DNA of 64,000 nt from positions 136,369,203 through 136,433,202 of the forward strand of contig OY997588.1 of NCBI GenBank assembly GCA_963921825.1, read 5' to 3'. The first letter of the stretch is position 1, and each line of letters begins with the position of its first letter. This document shows positions 1 to 11,136 of the stretch, piece by piece. Made by a program: the position numbers and the translations under genes. Source of the stretch: Erodium maritimum. Taxonomy: Eukaryota; Streptophyta; Magnoliopsida; Geraniales; Geraniaceae. The notes under the pieces were generated by a model, which saw only the letters and a list, made by a program, of their open reading frames with translations, was not told the DNA's origin and did not search any database.

Positions 1-650
1 GGACGACGTTCGCCTTGTAAGTGCATGACTTAACAACTCGATTGATTATGTGTTGGGTAATACTAAAAATCTTAACAACATTGGAGTGTTGTGACGGATG
101 AGTTCAATGAAACCCCACCAGTGTTGCAAACAGTTAAACAACTCAAGGACCATAGAGGAAAGACCAATGAAAAAGTGACACTTTTCCACAGAGCATGGAA
201 ACAAATGAAGGTTGCTCATCCTACTGGTTACTCTGGTGATATGTTGATTGAGATGGCAAAGAAAAGTTACGAAGATGAAACAGATATACATTTATTCTAA
301 AAACATTGGCCGAAATAAGTTAGAGATCGTTTAAAATGGGGAAAAATACAACACATGATAAATAGACAAAGTTGGATGGGTCCGGGTCTTACACATCGAC
401 ACAATGTCATTGATCTGGGCATCAAGAATCAAACGAGAAAGAGAGATCTCCACAAGTTCGACCTCAATGAATAAAGACATCAAAGATGGTCAAGATTATG
501 CAAACAAAATTTGAAATGTTCAAAATGTATTGTGATTGTTCAAAGGTCGATGAGTCAACCATGACTCCAATGGGATTGCGGAAGCACTAAATGCAACTAT
601 CGTTCTTGGAGTCATCAGTACCCGAATTTGAAAGTTCAAATTTATGTACT
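1..650 (+). pseudogene. Relic of a PIF/Harbinger ORF1 (Myb/SANT-like) protein
   Basis: An open stretch at 91-300 reads as a hydrophilic protein with FHRAWKQMKVAHPTGYS and a run ending in KKSYEDETDIH. After a stop at 298-300, the same frame continues as a KHWPK...VRDRLKWG-like segment. This W-x-x-M...KHxW...P/L-KW layout resembles the DNA-binding accessory protein (ORF1) of plant PIF/Harbinger transposons. The stops and the lack of a credible start show it is decayed and cut by the window edge. No terminal repeats were found for it. Family assignment is from remembered motif similarity only. Confidence 0.45.
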
Positions 651-654
651 TCAA

Positions 655-862
655 TTCATGTATTTCAATTTTTATATGATTAATTCCACCTCACTACCCT
701 AAACGTTTTAGATTCCATTTAAACTAACCTAATTTTTGTTGTCGTCTCGCTATCCTGGAGTTTTGTTTGTCTCAATTTAGCACCTTCCGTCCATAAAACC
801 CCTCACTAACTGTCAAATTTTCAAAACCATGTCATTGACTTTTCAGAACAAAAAGCGGTGAA
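655..862. mobile_element. Single arm of a palindromic 'taccctaa' MITE relic
   Basis: The stretch begins TTAATTCCACCTCACTACCC and holds tandem modules of the type 'last line of arm - accctaa'. It matches the arm of the intact element at 8445-8910. Around 796-831, on the minus strand, it carries a diverged copy of the core found at 8984-9020 and 33929-33965. No opposite arm is visible, so it is a broken copy. The following 870-1180 bases are AT-rich with nothing recognisable. Confidence 0.5.
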
Positions 863-1465
863 ATGTCAATAATACCCTCCATTAACTTTAAAATTTTCAA
901 AATGCACCATTATAATAAATTAACCATTATTTTCATTTAACTAATTTATTATATTTTAATAAATTTTCATTTATTTTTTATCTTTCATTTTTGTTGATTC
1001 AACCCTCTACCTTCACATAACTCATTTTTATAAAAAAAGTTTATATGTACTTTTGATATTTGAAATTAAATATTATATTTTTTTATCAGTATATGAATTG
1101 TTTAAGAAAAATTACCATATAAAAATGATAATAAAATAAACTAAAAAATGGAATAAACTAATACTAAAAATAATAAGTTTCTAGAGCATTCGTAGTCCTT
1201 GACCTGAAATAGAGAGGTTGAAAAGTAAAATAAAAATATTATCTTCTTTCAATCCCGCTAATAGACTTTTATTTGCAGTCCAAGATGCTGAAAGAAAAAC
1301 AAAATGTTTTTCTTTTATCTCTCAAATTATCTATCAACATGTTTTTTTTATCGGCATTTTTTTTTATTAATAAAAAAGTAAACCTCTCACAAGTCGGAAG
1401 AGGAATACAGCTTTTAGATCCAACTACAGACCAAGCACAAAAAAGATCACCTAAAAGAAATACAA

Positions 1466-1622
1466 CACGAGCATGGCGCTCATAAAACCTGACACGAGCA
1501 TGGCGCTCATAAACCTGACACAAGCATGGCGCTCATAAACCTGACACGAGCATGGCGCTCGGAATACAACCTTGAGCATGTCGCTCGGAATACGACCAAG
1601 AGCATGGCGCTCGGGAACCCAA
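1466..1622. repeat. Tandem repeat, about 26-bp unit, in the LINE 3' region
   Basis: Four to six imperfect copies of a unit built around CACGAGCATGGCGCTCATAAA. The last copies switch from 'CATAAACCTG' to 'GGAATACAAC/GACC' spacers. It lies within the 3' portion of the minus-strand LINE. Short open frames here encode repetitive MSAMLV-like peptides and are not genes. Confidence 0.8.
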
Positions 1623-4132
1623 AAGTGATCACCATGAAGCCCTGAGGGGAGTATAATCCAACTGACAAACCACACCGGAGAAGATCCAAGCCCTATCCTT
1701 GATTTGCTAAACCGACTCCCATCTCGATAGAGAGTCCAAATAAGGACATCAACTAAAATGCCGGCGGCCAACACCACTATCGGCTGAGACAGATCCGAAT
1801 TACCATACGGACCCTAACAAAAGGCTTCTGAAGGGCGAACAGCACCCATGGAACTCGCCGGCGGTCAACGCCTTTAACCGACGAGCTCGACCCACCACCG
1901 GATCGAGATGAAGCGAAACCAATTACTAAAGGAGTATGAACGAATAGGAGAGACTTAGCTTACCAAGGGAAAAGGACGAAGGCAACTTCAGAACTGACCA
2001 TCATGGCATGCACCCGTGCCGGCCCTCGACACGAAACCGGCCAACACCGAGAATCGCCTGTAGGGGACCCGGTATTTCTACCAAACACCAGGGTTGCCTT
2101 TCTGTCAGACATCAGCTACCACCGTTGAGGTCAAACACCAACCACAACCAAGAACTCCATAACCGAGATCCACCCAAAGCTTGACCCTAGAACCGATTGC
2201 TTTTCCTAACAACAAACCGAGCTGACCCCACACGACCTCACGCGCCACTACTTTCATCGGAGAGTCCCTTCAATGAGAACCTCATCTCAAACCACTCCGA
2301 CATGGTGCAGGTAAAGGGCGTCAGTGAAATTGTGCGACAACTGTAATAACCATTTCTGGTCAACGTCAGTCAAACCTGCGAAAAACAGGAAAATTTAAAA
2401 AATTTAAGACAGACACTTAACTTAACCTGAATTGACCCCGAGGGTCATACCGGACTTAATTTGACCCCGTTATCGACTAAAATGAGTTTCGGGGGACTCA
2501 GGGCAACTTTCTGATCATTTTGGGAAATGTTGACTTTTCGCTGGAAAAGTCAACCGAGTGACGTTTTGGTCCATTCGAGGACCGTTTTGGATCCAAAAAG
2601 CTTAGCCGTCATCGCAGCGGTCTTATTTGAGCCGTTTCCTTGTAGCCCGCCAAGTTTCGTAATTTCTTGGGAAAAGTGCCCGTTCGGGACCCGAAACGTC
2701 CGTTTTTCGCGAAACTGATTGGAAAATATCAACTACATATTTTCCAAAAGGTGTGGGACCCACCTTGACACTTGTCAACTATTTGGTGGTGTTAGTTTTG
2801 GGGGGGAAATGTGTGGTTGACATAGGTGGCCGAACATGGGGTTTTAAAGAGAAAAAAAAATAGAATTTAGTTAGTTGTTAGTTGTTTTAATTAGAAAGAG
2901 AAGAGAGAAGAAGAGAGTTAGAGAGAGAAGAAGAAGAGAGAAGAATTGAAAGCTAGGGTTGGGAGATTATTCAACCATTGGATCGATTCAAAGCAAAGAG
3001 CAAACCTCTTCCCCTCGTCTTCCTCGTCGGTAAGACCTAAACCGATCGTCGTTTCGTTATTTTTTTCAAAAGATAGGGTTTGGTTATAAACTATGAGTTA
3101 GGATGGTAATGAGTTTGGGGGTTAGTTGGAGACGTTTTAGAGGTGGTTGGAGGCGTTGTTGGACGTTTTCCGGTGACCATTGACTCGGGAGGAGCTCCAG
3201 CCACCGTGGGTGGTGGCCGGCCGGCCATGAGGTGGCTGGCCGGAGTTGGCACCAGCCACCACATGGTGGCCGAGCCCCTCCCCTTAAACCCTAGGGCACG
3301 GCCAAGTGGGTTGGGTGGGGCCCACGTGCTCGGTTGCTCGGGTTTTAATGTTCGGGTGGTTTAAAACGTTCCCCGGACCATTTATCCTAAACCGAATCGA
3401 AAATTGGAATTGAATTGGAGAAGTTGTAATTAATGGGTTTGGGAAACTTCAAACATTAATTAATTGACTTAGAAGTCGGAATTCAATTCCGTCAAGTGCG
3501 TTGGGTTCCTTGAAATTTTCTAAGACCGTAGAAACGAAAATGGGGGCTTTTGGAGCCCCGGAAGGCAATTAACAAAACCCGGGTAGATTCGCCATGTCGG
3601 GCGAATCGGGCCTTTATGGGTCCTTTATCGACAATGTCGAGTATTTGGGAAGTTTGGGAGTGATCGACATTGTCGGGGTTACGTTTGGGCGTTAAGTTTA
3701 TTGAATTTCGGTTTATTCGTACTAGTTTAAAAGTGAGTTAAAATTGTGTTCTTTTAGATCGTGCTGCAGACCGAGGCAAAGGGAAGCTCGACGTTTGACT
3801 GAGATTGCATCAGGGTTATTGGAGCGCTTTTGGAGTTATTTACGAGGTAGGGAAAAGTAGCCGGATCTCGGCCCTGATTAGGGAAAGTTAATAGTAGAAT
3901 TGCATGTGACACCGGGGTGTCGTGGGTTGAGTTGATTTATTTAAATATTAGAAAAGCATGATACAGGATCGTAGCGTTTAAGAGAAAAGCATGTGACACT
4001 TAGTAGTGTCGTAGGAACAAAGAACTTAGCGATAATTGAATTACTGGAGGCATATGACCATGCCCGGAGGTTGTTTGTGAAACTAGTGATCTTAGGACTG
4101 TTGGAGGCATCGAGTATGCCGGAGGTTGTTGT

Positions 4133-4335
4133 GCGTTATTTATTGTTGAGTTTGGGTGGCCTTGAGAGCCTGTGTTATTTATTGTTGAGTTTGGGTGGCC
4201 TTGACAGCCCGTGTTATTTATTGTTGAGTTTGGGTGGCCTTGATAGCCCGTGTTATTTATTGTTGAGTTTGGGTGGCCTTGAGAGCCCGTGTTATTTATT
4301 GTTGAGTTTAGGTGGCCTTGAGAGCCCGTGTATTT
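4133..4335 (+). repeat. 39-bp tandem repeat, about 5 copies, inside the solo LTR
   Basis: The unit reads GTGTTATTTATTGTTGAG followed by TTTGGGTGGCCTTGAGAGCCC. Five nearly identical copies lie head to tail. Because 39 is a multiple of 3, one frame stays open and gives a 13-residue repeat (CYLLLSLGGLESP). This is a by-product of the repeat length, not evidence of a protein. Confidence 0.9.
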
Positions 4336-4389
4336 AAATTGGTGTCTTGGGTGGCCATGAGTGCCCGTGTCTTACTGTTGATGTTTTGG

Positions 4390-4560
4390 GGTGGCCGTGA
4401 GTGTCGTGGGGTTGTTGAACCCGAGTCTTGACCGTTGGTGTGTCTTGAGTGGCAGTGAGTGCCGTGGGGTTGTTGAACCCGAGTCTTGACCGTTGGTGTG
4501 TCTTGAGTGGCAGTGAGTGCCCGTGGGGTTGTTGAACCCGAGTCTTGATTGTCGAGGTGT
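4390..4560 (+). repeat. About 58-bp tandem repeat, 3 copies, inside the solo LTR
   Basis: Three imperfect copies contain GTGGGGTTGTTGAACCCGAG then TCTTGACCGTTGGTGTGTC. They follow the 39-bp array directly and share the phrase 'GGTGGCC..GAGTGCC' with it, so both arrays may derive from one ancestral motif. Confidence 0.8.
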
Positions 4561-4624
4561 CTTGAGTGGCCTTGAGTGCCTGTGTGTTTGAACTTTCCTG
4601 TGATTGTGATTGTGGTTACCTGAA

Positions 4625-4818
4625 GTTGTGAGTTCGAAAGGTCGACAGCCTGATCCGACTTAGTGTCGATGAATTGCGAGTTCGAAAGGTCGACAGCCTG
4701 ATCCGACTTAGTGTCGATGAATTGCGAGTTCGAAAGGTCGACAGCCTGATCCGACTTAGTGTCGATGAATTGCGAGTTCGAAAGGTCGACAGCCTGATCC
4801 GACTTCGTGTCGAGGAAT
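4625..4818 (+). repeat. 48-bp tandem repeat, 4 copies, inside the solo LTR
   Basis: The unit GCGAGTTCGAAAGGTCGACA continues with GCCTGATCCGACTTAGTGTCGATGAATT. The four copies are almost identical; the last differs at ACTTCGTGTCGAGG. This is the third distinct tandem array within the same LTR. Confidence 0.9.
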
Positions 4819-6516
4819 TGCGATAGGTCGAACCCTGACCTGATTGAGATTGGTTACTGAGCAGCTGGTGTGCGATCCTTTATGATTTTGTTTGGTGTTG
4901 TGTAGTTTTTCTGTCGTGTCCTTGGAGGAGGTCGTCGATAGTTGTGTCGGGTCTACATTGTGTTATCGAGTGTTGAGTCTGTTGAGGAAAGTAACGGGTT
5001 GTGGGTCAGCTGGGTACTTGAGTTGGGGACTGTAGTCCCGGTGTTGGGTTTGGTTTTAGTGTTACTGGCTTTATCTACTAATTATGACATAGTCAGTCTG
5101 TTATCCGTGGAGGTGAGCAAACGCTCACCCCTAGCTGCTTTTCCTACAGGTACTGATCACCGGACGGACTAGGTTAGCTCTTAAAGTTCATGGAGCTTGG
5201 AGCGGAGTCTGGTCTTTACTTTTGTTGAGTCTAGTGACGGATGTTGTACCTTTTCCACGTGTTGGGACGTTTTTGTATTGTAAATACTATTATTATTTTT
5301 GGTAACTAAATGGAAATATCAGAGTTTTATTCAAAACAGGTTTTAAGTGTTCATGTTTTAAATGTTCGCGTCCCGAGTTCGGTTCGCTGAAATTGGGGCG
5401 TGACAACAACAGCCTCGGACGACTTCGAACTCACGGGGGGGCCACTTTACGTTTCGGTCAGCACCGAGAACACAAGGAGAGGACCAGAATTTCTTCAAAC
5501 CGGAGCCGAGAGAGGGGAGCAGCGATTTTGGTCCTAGGAAGCCCGAGAAGGTCGGGATAACCTTTCGCGCCACCAGGGAGGGTCAAGGCTAGAGGGCAGC
5601 GGACAAAGGAGGCTGAGCGAGGGCCAAACTCGTAGATCTGAGCCAAACCACCGCGAAGGTGCACACCACTTCGGCAACCGAACTCCAGGTAGAACAATCC
5701 GGCAGTACTCCGGCAAAGGGAGGAGCCTCACCAGCAGAAGAGGAACGATGATGAAGCGCTAGCTCCGGTGACCGGAGGGGCGACCGCACCGACGAGAAAT
5801 GAACCAGATCTGGCCGGATTTAAGCAGCAGGGCCAAACTCCAAAAGCTCCGGCAACCAAGCAGCAGCGCCGGAGCGACTCCGGGATGCACGGCACCAGAT
5901 CTGGAGCAGCTACGTCCAACAAAGAGGTCGCTCCTGCAGCAGCCACCGGCGACGAAGCAGCTGCGAATCCCCGACCAGAGCACTCCGGGAACTAGATCTG
6001 AACAAACCAGATCCGGTCGGAGGTGTCGACCGACCGGAAAAAACTCAGCGCAAAACGAACATCAGTAGCACCCATTAGAACTATCGTGGAGATCCATGAC
6101 CCGAGCCTGAAGTCAGCGGAGTGGAACGGGAACTGCAACGGTGAGCCGAAGGCGCCGGCGACGGAGACCAGCGCACATAGAAGAGAAGAACGGGGGGAAA
6201 AGGAGGAACAGAGAAGGGGTGCCTCACCGGCAACAGCTACAGCCCTGATGGCCGTGGCCGTCGCCGGCGAGGAAGGCGGGGAGTTTGGCGGCTGAGCTTT
6301 GGGACGACGCGAGTTGCAAGCCAGAGAAGAAGTAGGGTTATGTCTTTTCTACATGATAAGTTGCAAAAAAAAAGCTATCAACATGTTGAAAATGTCGATG
6401 ATTAGCTTTCAGCCTGATTGAGGCTGAAAACTATTTTTTATTCTTTATCTCTTCTACAAATTACTTTCATCCTACTTTTAGTCATCAAATAAGCCTTAGA
6501 CTGCAAATACTCTTAG

Positions 6517-7643
6517 TATTATATTATTGTAGACAAAATATTAAGCATCACCAAAAAGAATTTTCTTTTTCCTATGCGGTATTTATTCTCTTTCTTCTCC
6601 CATTACCTTATCATAAATTGTTAATGTTAAGAATATAGATGCTTTAAAACAAACATGAATGACGTTTTTGTCTCCGTGAGACATGACTCCTTAGAATCTA
6701 TATTTTAGTTTTTTTTTACTAAAATGTGCAATTTTATATATCAGAATTCAAATATATCGATGTGCGTTAGGGAACAACCTCCTTGACCACGAATAAAGAA
6801 CAGACACAGAACAAATTGGTTCACAGTTCTTGTAATACCAGAATCGTCACAGACGGTATTGAAACTTCATATAGACAAGAAGGAAATATGAGGGGAAAGA
6901 AGATGGAGCTGGAAGTCATGCGCATAGTAGTGCCTAAACGCTGTATCTCGGGGGCAAAGTGAACGAACTTGGACTGCATCAATTGGATTGGGAGGATATA
7001 CGTGAATCGGGGTTCCCTCCCTGGAAAAATCTCTGATTCTCTGCTCACTAGTCATTGACCCTACAAATATGAAATCAGAAAGAAAAAAAGACTCACTCGA
7101 TTAGTCAGATCCAGAATCGAAATAGGGGTCGAGGAGAGTCCGATGGTGGATGCCAGGGAGATGGACGTGCCAGTGGCGCCTTCAGGGACGGTGGGGGTTT
7201 CTCAAGAGAGATGATCTGTTACAAGTTGTTCCAGTGTAAGCTCAATCTGTAGGAGATACAGAAAACGGGGGTATACCGAATATGTATGTTTTGCGCATGC
7301 ATCGGTGGAGGCCAAAGAAATGAGGACATCGATGGCGGCTTCAATAGCGGCTGCAGAGGTAGCGGGGCTGCTCGAATATGATGATCGATTTTGGAGAAGA
7401 TCGGGACTGCAGCGGCAGTGGATTATGTGACGACGGTGAGGCGTGAAACAAGGGTGGAGCAGGAGAGGAAACTATTGGAAAAAGGGTTGCTATCGGGGTG
7501 GAGAGAGGTGAGAACAACGCCATTGAGACGGAGTAGGATGATCGGAACAGGGCCGGGAGACACGACGATGAAATTGAGGAAGGGAAATCACCAGCACTAG
7601 AGGCGTAAAAGAAACCCTAACCCCAGCAGAGCTAGAAAGCATC
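6517..7643. other. Unidentified stretch; possible gene fragment on the minus strand
   Basis: 6517-6775 is AT-rich with nothing recognised. On the minus strand from 7523 downward an open frame starts MALFSPLSTPIATLF and is Ser/Pro-rich, like the beginning of an organelle-targeted protein. Further down, a second frame (7055-6867) reads MTSEQRIRDFSREGTP. A GTGAGT...TTTGTAG pair at 7096-7061 would make a 36-nt intron, too short for a plant. No family was recognised. It may be a captured gene fragment or noise. Confidence 0.2.
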
Positions 7644-7943
7644 GTTCTCGTAATCCTATTTTTGATATTGGAACATTTTAGTTTGTGTAAATGTGGTTGG
7701 TACCGCATTGATAAAATATAGAACACAATAATGTGTTTATATAGCTATGTGTCCTTATTCTAATTAAACGGAGAATGTACTAAGTAATCAATCCATTGGT
7801 GAATTATCATGGGTCTTGTATAATTAATATTAATCAAGACTATTGCACTTGGACTCTTCAGGTACGTGGGCGTGTATATATATCAGTCATTTTTGTTCAG
7901 AACATAATCAACTCACCTTTGTATATAGAAAAGGTTTATAGTA

Positions 7944-9245
7944 GGGAAAATATCAATATAATACCTTGAAAAACATTTATTTCCAATATAATACCCAATT
8001 TTTTTTTGCAATATAATACCCTAGCAAACATTTATTTACAATATAATACCCGAGACTGTTTTTTTACAATATAATACCCTGGAAAACATTTATTTTCAGT
8101 CTAATACCTAACCGTTACTTTTCCATCCAATTTTGGATGGAAAGTGGTCATGTGTGAAGCACATGACTCTCAATTTTCATAAATACCAATAACACCCTTT
8201 GATTTCTTAAAACCCTAATTCTCCCTTTTCTATTTTTTTCCTTTGTTTCATGTGATCCTTACTCTTTTATATATTATATGTATAACTGATTTAAAAAAAA
8301 CTGTTTATAGATAACAAAAATTGATTTTAAAAAATTGATTTAAAACAAATAAATAATGATTTAAAAAAAAAATAAAAACTGATTTTTTTTCTAAATAAAA
8401 ACTGATATTTAAAAAAATAATGATTTTGATGGCAAAATTTAAAAGGGATAATTCCACCTCAATACCCTAAATCTTTCATATTTCATTTAGAGTACCCTAA
8501 TTCTTTTTTGTGTCACTTCAGTACCCTAAACTTTCATTAATTCATTTAGAGTACCCTAAATCTTTTTTGTGTCACTTCGGTACCCTAAACTTTCATTAAT
8601 TCCATTTTAGTACCCACCGTTAACTTTACATATGATTTTTCATCCAAAACAGGTAAAATGACCATACTACCCCTCACCAAAAACCAAAATTATGGTAAAG
8701 TTAATGTTGGGTACTAAAATGAAAATAATGAAAGTTTAGGGTACTAAAATGGAATTAATAAAAGCTTAGGGTACTCAGGTGACACAAAAAAATATTTAGG
8801 GTACTCTAAATGAAATATGAAAGATTTAGGGTATTGAGATGACACAAAAAAGATTTAGGGTACTCTAAATGAAATATGAAAGATTTAGGGTACTGAAGTG
8901 GAATTATCTCAATTTAAAATTTTGAAGATAAATGAAGGATAATTTTGATATTTTACAAATTGTATGGTTTGAAGAACCAATAACATGCTTTTGAAAATTT
9001 GATTGTTAGTGAGGGGTATTTTGGACTTTTTACACTCTTTGGATGGAAAAATAACAGCAAAGCAACGGTTCGGTACTAAACTGAAAATAAATGTTTGTCG
9101 GGGTATTATATTGCACAAAAAAAAAGAGTCTCGGGTATTATATTGAAAATAAATGTTTGTCAGGGTATTATATTGCAAAAAAAAACAGTCTAGAGTATTA
9201 TATTGCAAATAAATATTTGTCAGGGTATTAAATTGAATTTTTTCC
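7944..9245. mobile_element. Palindromic MITE (1302 bp), 9-bp TSD TTTATAGTA
   Basis: Identical 9-bp repeats TTTATAGTA flank the element (7935-7943 and 9246-9254), typical of Mutator-type insertion. The left arm holds tandem modules of the form CAATATAATACCC...AACATTTATTT. The right arm holds their complements (GGGTATTATATTG...AAATAAATGTTTG). Tips are GGGAAAATATC and, inverted, GGAAAAAATTC. The centre has a TGATTTAAAAAAA-rich filler (8280-8430) and a core at 8984-9020 shared exactly with the element at 33786-34127. A second MITE is inserted at 8445-8910. Confidence 0.85.
8445..8910. mobile_element. Nested palindromic MITE (466 bp), 9-bp TSD AATTTAAAA
   Basis: AATTTAAAA occurs immediately before (8436-8444) and after (8911-8919). 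The left arm starts GGGATAATTCCACCTC and repeats modules ending in TACCCTAAA(T/C)TTTCAT. The right arm is its complement and ends GGAATTATCTC. Each arm carries three to four module copies. It sits inside the larger element at 7944-9245, so it is the younger insertion of the two. Confidence 0.85.
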
Positions 9246-9254
9246 TTTATAGTA

Positions 9255-10302
9255 TAACAGTATTGTATCCCGAAAGATATGTCCAATATAGTGGAGGCAT
9301 AAATTTTTTACGGAAAATTAATATCAACGTCTTACTACACTTCCGTACATGTTCATGGTGTAACAGGTCCTGGATGTATTTCTCGATTTAGACTCTACAG
9401 TGGACTGACAGTATCATTTTATATAACTACCGGAAATTGTTTAGCTTTTTATCTCAACTTGGAATGCTTTTAAAGCCTGTTCTGATGAATTGTTTCGAAA
9501 GCTTGTTCTGATGATTGAGTTTGGCCTTTTGGCTATGCTATGAATTCAAAATCTCCTTCTCTATGGTTGTATGTAACAAATATAGTTGTTGTTCATGTGA
9601 TTTCATTTTCATTCTTTGTTTATGTATAATCATCAATCCCGCTAACCCATTCCAACAAATTGTTCTTCCATGTATATGAGGGTGGATGTTGATGTTTGGA
9701 TCTTCATTTGATGCCAACAAAGCTCTACATCAAGTATTAAGTGTTGGGCTCAAATCATGACAAACCAACAAATGTTTCTCCTTGGTCCATCATCTGCTAT
9801 TTCACATACTATACCATATTCATATCTATGAGTTGAAGATGGAAAGAAGATTTACATTTCAGACAACGACCTCATGGTACTTTTTTTTGTAATTAAACCT
9901 AGCAAATAGGATTGTTTCTAGTTGTTGAAGCTATATTTAACAATCCCTAATTTTTACGAAGACAGAAATACAGAGCTCACTCCACATGATTCATTCTCCC
10001 TTTATAAGTTGTTTCAAAATGATAACCATGACAATACAACTAATCACTTATGGTAAATCTCATACTCTACACCACAACTTCTTCCCATCCATACTCCAAA
10101 TCACTGCCTTGCATGGAAAGATTATGAGAATCACACACAAGATTTCAGAGCTGATGCAAATAACTTTCTACAAGTATCTGAGGCTCATTCTATCAGGGGA
10201 TCATCGGTTACTAACGACAATGAACATATACAGTGAACATAACTTTCTACAAGTATCTGAGGCTCATTCTATCAGGGGATCATCGGTTTCTACATGCCCC
10301 AG
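9255..10302. other. No gene recognised; 50-bp direct repeat near the right end
   Basis: No coding region is supported. A nearly perfect 50-bp direct repeat, starting ATAACTTTCTACAAGTATC, lies at 10160-10209 and 10239-10288 (period 79 bp). It spans a possible junction between the AT-rich sequence on the left and the captured gene fragment on the right. Confidence 0.6.
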
Positions 10303-10732
10303 GTGAAGTTGCGGCGCATGGGGTGGGAGGAGGAGGAAGGGGATCGGAAGAAGAAGAGGGAGATGAGGGCGAGGAAGAGGCAGGACCAGAAAGTGAGCTT
10401 GGCGAGAGAGGAGTGCCACCGGAGGCGGTGGCCGTAAGGGGATTGTTGAAGTGTGAGTCTCACATCTAAAGTGTGTGGATAAATTGACCCATTGATATAC
10501 ATCTTGATGCCTCCACCCATGAGTTCGAGCTTTTGGGTTGGATTGGGCTTTAACATGGTATCAGAGCTGGTTCGGCCCATGGCCTGTTTGTCGCCTCCAC
10601 CCTGTGGTCTCCGGCCTATATGCAGCCACCCTGTGGTCTCCGGCCTATATACAGATGTCCAGTCCTGCTATGGCCCACGTATAGATGTTCGAGCTTTTGG
10701 GTTTGATTGGGCTTTAACAGGGATTTCTCCAT
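10303..10732 (-). pseudogene. Fragment of a membrane-protein gene, split by a TRIM
   Basis: Reading the minus strand and leaving out the TRIM at 10444-10719 plus one copy of GGGAT, an uninterrupted frame of about 50 residues appears. It starts MEKSPYGHRLRWHSSLAKL, followed by a hydrophobic stretch (FWSCLFLALISLFFF) and a Ser-rich stalk ending MRRNFTWG. This is the layout of a type II signal anchor, as in Golgi glycosyltransferases, but the family was not recognised. Nothing downstream continues the protein, so it is a broken or captured N-terminal exon. The bases are GC-rich, unlike the surroundings. Confidence 0.5.
10444..10719 (+). mobile_element. TRIM retroelement with 5-bp TSD GGGAT
   Basis: The left LTR (10444-10555, 112 bp) begins TGTTGAAGTGTGAGTCTC and ends GGGCTTTAACA. 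It is followed at once by TGGTATCAGAGC (10556-10567), the initiator-methionine tRNA primer-binding site of plant retroelements. A truncated right LTR copy ends GGGCTTTAACA at 10719. GGGAT flanks both sides (10439-10443, 10720-10724). The interior is about 120 bp and contains a short duplicated CCACCCTGTGGTCTCCGGCC. It has no coding capacity and lies in a captured gene fragment. Confidence 0.85.
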
Positions 10733-10739
10733 CTTGAAT

Positions 10740-11136
10740 TTGCCGGGCGTGGAGGGTATGTTGTCAAGATTCGACATTTAGGGTTTGAACCAGTGGGGAT
10801 CGATGAAATGGGGAAGAAATAGTGAAATCGCCTATCTCTCTCTGGTCTCTTGCAGAGACAGCAGAGAGGATTTGTTGGTGACAGTGATAATGGTAGTGAT
10901 GATAAAGCTCTTTCTAATTTCTAATGTTGTTGCTTAGTTTACAGATTACACAATCTATTAATATATCTTTTTCTGACGCCTAGTTTGTCAACCGAACTTA
11001 ACCACCTTTAATTCTTCATTTTACTCACTAACTGTAACTAGTGTTGACCTATCTCAGCGCAATTTATGACTATTACAAGAAACATTATGATGATTAGGCA
11101 AAACATCTCTTTGACCTATTACATTAAAGCTCATGT
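10740..11136. other. No gene recognised
   Basis: 10740-10860 extends the GC-richer captured fragment, possibly its 5' leader (minus strand). 10860-11136 is ordinary AT-rich sequence in which no open frame, repeat or structural RNA was recognised. Confidence 0.4.

Larger units (their letters stand above)
2342..5405 (+). mobile_element. Solo LTR (about 3.06 kb) with 5-bp target duplication ACAAC
   Basis: The block begins TGTAATAACC and ends GGGGCGTGACA, so it has TG...CA ends. It is flanked by identical ACAAC at 2337-2341 and 5406-5410. Both ends and several inner blocks match the second solo LTR at 21101-24016 (start TGTAAGAACC; shared AAAAAGCTTAGCCGTC segment near 2595 and 21210; shared end). 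No internal retroviral-type region lies between two copies, so this is a recombined solo LTR. Its great length suggests a Ty3/gypsy parent, which is inference. Confidence 0.85.
1344..6374 (-). mobile_element. Decayed LINE (non-LTR retrotransposon), interrupted by a solo LTR
   Basis: The insert is flanked by a perfect 13-bp direct repeat, CTATCAACATGTT, at 1331-1343 and 6375-6387: a LINE-sized target duplication. Read on the minus strand it starts with a GC-rich leader (about 6350-5411) and ends in an A-rich tail next to the left duplication, preceded by a TTATTAATAAAA-type 3' end seen in plant LINEs. Without the solo LTR about 1.96 kb remain, and no reverse transcriptase domain is readable, so it is internally deleted or non-autonomous. 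Confidence 0.7.
1183..6513. mobile_element. Outer MITE-like element split by a LINE and a solo LTR
   Basis: The left end (1183-1206, starting AGAGCATTCGTAGTC) and the inverted right end (6490-6513, whose complement starts AGAGTATTTGCAGTC) are imperfect terminal inverted repeats. Further inward the two halves continue as related AT-rich sequence. The native element would be only about 300 bp (1183-1343 plus 6375-6513); the rest is the LINE at 1344-6374. The ends resemble Tourist/PIF-type MITEs, but no clear 3-bp target duplication was seen. Confidence 0.45.

Noticed and set aside
3993..4337. 114-codon frame with a repeated 13-residue motif
   Set aside because: Produced by the 39-bp tandem repeat inside a solo LTR; nothing outside the array supports a gene.
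7061..7096. Mini-intron joining two minus-strand frames
   Set aside because: At 36 nt it is shorter than functional plant introns, and neither frame has a recognised family.
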